This document shows, in pieces, positions 5,407 to 6,695 of a DNA stretch of 6,695 nt. The notes below the pieces were generated by a model that saw nothing but the letters and a program-made list of their open reading frames with translations, had not been told where the DNA came from and did not search any database. The DNA comes from an uncultured Verrucomicrobiota bacterium. GTDB lineage: Bacteria; Verrucomicrobiota; Kiritimatiellia; RFP12; UBA1067. Positions within the stretch are counted from its first letter, which is position 1; every line of letters begins with the position of its first letter. The stretch spans positions 1 through 6,695 of the forward strand of contig CAMPAA010000177.1 in NCBI GenBank assembly GCA_946631345.1, written 5' to 3'. Position numbers and translations under genes: made by a program.

Positions 5407-6480
5407 ATGCCCAAGATATCAGTCGTAGTTCCAGTCTACAACGTCGAGAGATATCTCGGCAGGTGCCTCGACTCGCTGCTCCGCCAGTCGCTGCGCGACA
5501 TCGAGATCATCTGCGTCGACGATGGATCCACTGACGGTACCGGCGCGCTGCTCGATGGATACGCTGCGAAGGACGCGCGAGTCAAGGTCTACCACAAGGA
5601 AAACGCCGGCGCCGGAGGGGCGAGGAACTTTGGCGCCGAGCGCGCAGGCGGGGAATACCTTTTCTTCTGCGACCCAGACGACTGGTGTTCGCGGCGGATG
5701 CTCGGAAGGCTCTACTCTAACGCCCGGAAGCACGATTCCGACGTCGTTGTGTTCGGGGCGGTAAGGCACGACGGAATGTCCTGCATCCCGGAGGCGAGGT
5801 TCCCCTCCAGGCGTTTCAGGGCCCTGGGGCGTGTTTTCTCGGGCAGGGATGCCGCAGACTTCCTTTTCGTCTCGGCTTGGGCGAATCCATGGAACAAGTT
5901 CGTGAAGTCTGATTTCTTCAGGGCAAGACGGCTGTCTTTCCAGAACATACGCAGGGAGAACGACCTGTACTTCTCCTACTGTACCGTGGCGCTGGCCGGA
6001 CGCATATCGCTCGCGAATTTCGCCGGCTACCACTACAGAATGCACAGGGCCGGAAGCCTGCAGGACAACGTCCGCTCCGACGGACAGCCGCTGTGCTGGA
6101 TCGAGGCATGGCGCGCCGTGAAGGCCCGGCTGGAGGAGGAGGGGCTGCTGGAAACGTATTCGCTCGGCCTTCTCCGCGCTCTCATCGGAACCGGCGTGAG
6201 AAGCCTTCTGAAGCACGCCGACGCGAAGGCGATCGAACTTCTGTACGGCGCGATAAGGGAGGAGGTCGAGGGGATTGCGGAAAAATGCGAAGGGAAGAAG
6301 GACAGACTCACCCGATCGGAAAGTTCCATGCTTGAATCGGTGCTGAAAGATCCGTCGCCGGTCTCGGCCCTGGCGCAGCTGGCCCTCAGGTCGAAGAATC
6401 CCCCGGACAGATTCCCGGAGAGACTGGCGCTGGGCGCAATCCGCCTGCTCAGACGTCATTTGCACTTTCTGGCAAAGTAG
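5407..6480 (+). CDS. GT2-family glycosyltransferase B (GT-A fold)
   Basis: Encodes 357 residues with a textbook GT2 domain: ISVVVPVYNVERYL, VDDGSTDGT (D38, D39), ENAGAGGARNFG (65-76) and the DxD motif CDPDD (D89-D92). A later YHYRMHRAGSLQDN matches the acceptor-side YR-x(n)-GS motif. The C-terminal third is helical and basic, ending near LLRRHLHFLAK, and may lie against the membrane. It likely transfers one sugar to the lipid-linked oligosaccharide; donor and acceptor cannot be told. The start ATG has GAGG (5396-5399) overlapping the previous stop, 7 bases upstream, so translation is probably coupled. The gene is markedly richer in GC than its neighbour GT2-A although both share the same opening motifs, so the two probably have different histories. 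The long opposite-strand frame through this gene is a composition artefact. Confidence 0.93.
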   Translation: MPKISVVVPVYNVERYLGRCLDSLLRQSLRDIEIICVDDGSTDGTGALLDGYAAKDARVKVYHKENAGAGGARNFGAERAGGEYLFFCDPDDWCSRRMLGRLYSNARKHDSDVVVFGAVRHDGMSCIPEARFPSRRFRALGRVFSGRDAADFLFVSAWANPWNKFVKSDFFRARRLSFQNIRRENDLYFSYCTVALAGRISLANFAGYHYRMHRAGSLQDNVRSDGQPLCWIEAWRAVKARLEEEGLLETYSLGLLRALIGTGVRSLLKHADAKAIELLYGAIREEVEGIAEKCEGKKDRLTRSESSMLESVLKDPSPVSALAQLALRSKNPPDRFPERLALGAIRLLRRHLHFLAK

Positions 6481-6498
6481 CAGCAGGAGCGTCTTCTT

Positions 6499-6695
6499 AT
6501 GCCAAGGGCCGCACTCATATCCTTCACGACATGCTCGAAGCACCTCAACTACGGAGCCGTGCTGCATGGCTATGCGCTCCAGCGGTACCTTGCGCGGATG
6601 GGCGCGGAGTCCGTCGTGATCGACTATGTGCCGCGTCAGCTGGAGGGGTATTCCCTGAAATGGCCGGTGCTGAACGCGAGGTTCCTGTGGCGACA
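6499..6695 (+). CDS. Polysaccharide pyruvyltransferase-family protein (3' partial)
   Basis: Only the first 65 codons are present; the window ends inside the gene. The sequence ALISFTTCSKHLNYGAVLHG followed by YALQRYLARMGAESVVIDYVP matches the N-terminus of the PF04230 family (CsaB/WcaK-like): a short beta strand, the NYGAxLxxYAL motif and then V-x-I-D-Y-x-P. Family members transfer pyruvate from phosphoenolpyruvate to a sugar hydroxyl pair, forming an acidic ketal on exopolysaccharides or cell-wall polymers. AGGAG (6485-6489) lies 9 bases before the ATG. It follows GT2-B by 18 bases and so belongs to the same operon. Some proteins of this family in such clusters have uncertain activity, and the catalytic region lies outside the window, so I name the family and not the exact reaction. 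Confidence 0.87.
   Translation, partial: MPRAALISFTTCSKHLNYGAVLHGYALQRYLARMGAESVVIDYVPRQLEGYSLKWPVLNARFLWR

Noticed and set aside
6481..6498. Possible terminator between GT2-B and the pyruvyltransferase gene
   Set aside because: The 18-base gap has no inverted repeat or T run; it holds only the AGGAG ribosome binding site.
5419..6567. 382-codon open frame on the minus strand
   Set aside because: It lies wholly opposite GT2-B and the start of the next gene, has no recognisable motifs, and arises from high third-position GC. The plus strand carries clear GT2 motifs.

Overview
The window is a plus-strand surface-polysaccharide (capsule, exopolysaccharide or O-antigen) gene cluster, with eight genes packed almost end to end. 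In order they are: the 3' end of an IspD/TarI-type cytidylyltransferase with an unusual antitoxin-like tail; a VapC-family PIN-domain toxin; a Wzx-type polysaccharide flippase; a GT4 (GT-B fold) glycosyltransferase; a compact UDP-sugar dehydrogenase; two successive GT2 (GT-A fold) glycosyltransferases; and the 5' end of a polysaccharide pyruvyltransferase-family gene cut by the window edge. I see no RNA genes, CRISPR arrays, insertion sequences or transposases, and no stretch over 80 bases lacks a gene.

Organism: nearly every gene has a recognisable purine-rich Shine-Dalgarno sequence (GGAGG, GAGGAG, AGGAG), and the one clear promoter is a sigma70-type site with an extended -10. This argues against Bacteroidota, where such signals are weak and promoters differ. 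GC content varies strongly from gene to gene, from about 45% to 75% in individual 60-base blocks. The gene mix and style would fit a Verrucomicrobiota/Kiritimatiellota-like or other Gram-negative gut or rumen bacterium, but this is a low-confidence guess.

Layout: bases 1-676 hold the cytidylyltransferase end and the vapC-like toxin gene, joined by an ATGA overlap. Only 15 bases separate the toxin gene from the flippase, and only 2 bases separate the flippase from the GT4 gene, so 1-3504 reads as one transcription unit. A 76-base gap at 3505-3580 holds a strong promoter (TGGTATAAT) just before the dehydrogenase. From there a second unit runs through dehydrogenase (ATGA overlap), GT2-A, 9 bases, GT2-B, 18 bases, pyruvyltransferase.

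How the genes work together (inference from families): the cytidylyltransferase and dehydrogenase supply activated building blocks (a CDP-linked compound or isoprenoid precursor, and a UDP-uronic acid). The GT4 and GT2 enzymes build the lipid-linked repeat unit, the pyruvyltransferase adds acidic pyruvate ketals, and the flippase exports the unit across the inner membrane. No polymerase, initiating transferase or chain-length regulator lies inside the window.

Most worth a second look are the in-frame IspD/antitoxin chimera upstream of the toxin, the dehydrogenase lacking its usual C-terminal nucleotide-sugar domain, the clustering of A9, C7 and T7 homopolymer runs inside the flippase, and the internal promoter with an overlapping palindrome. 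I found no clear evidence of an entirely new biological system.
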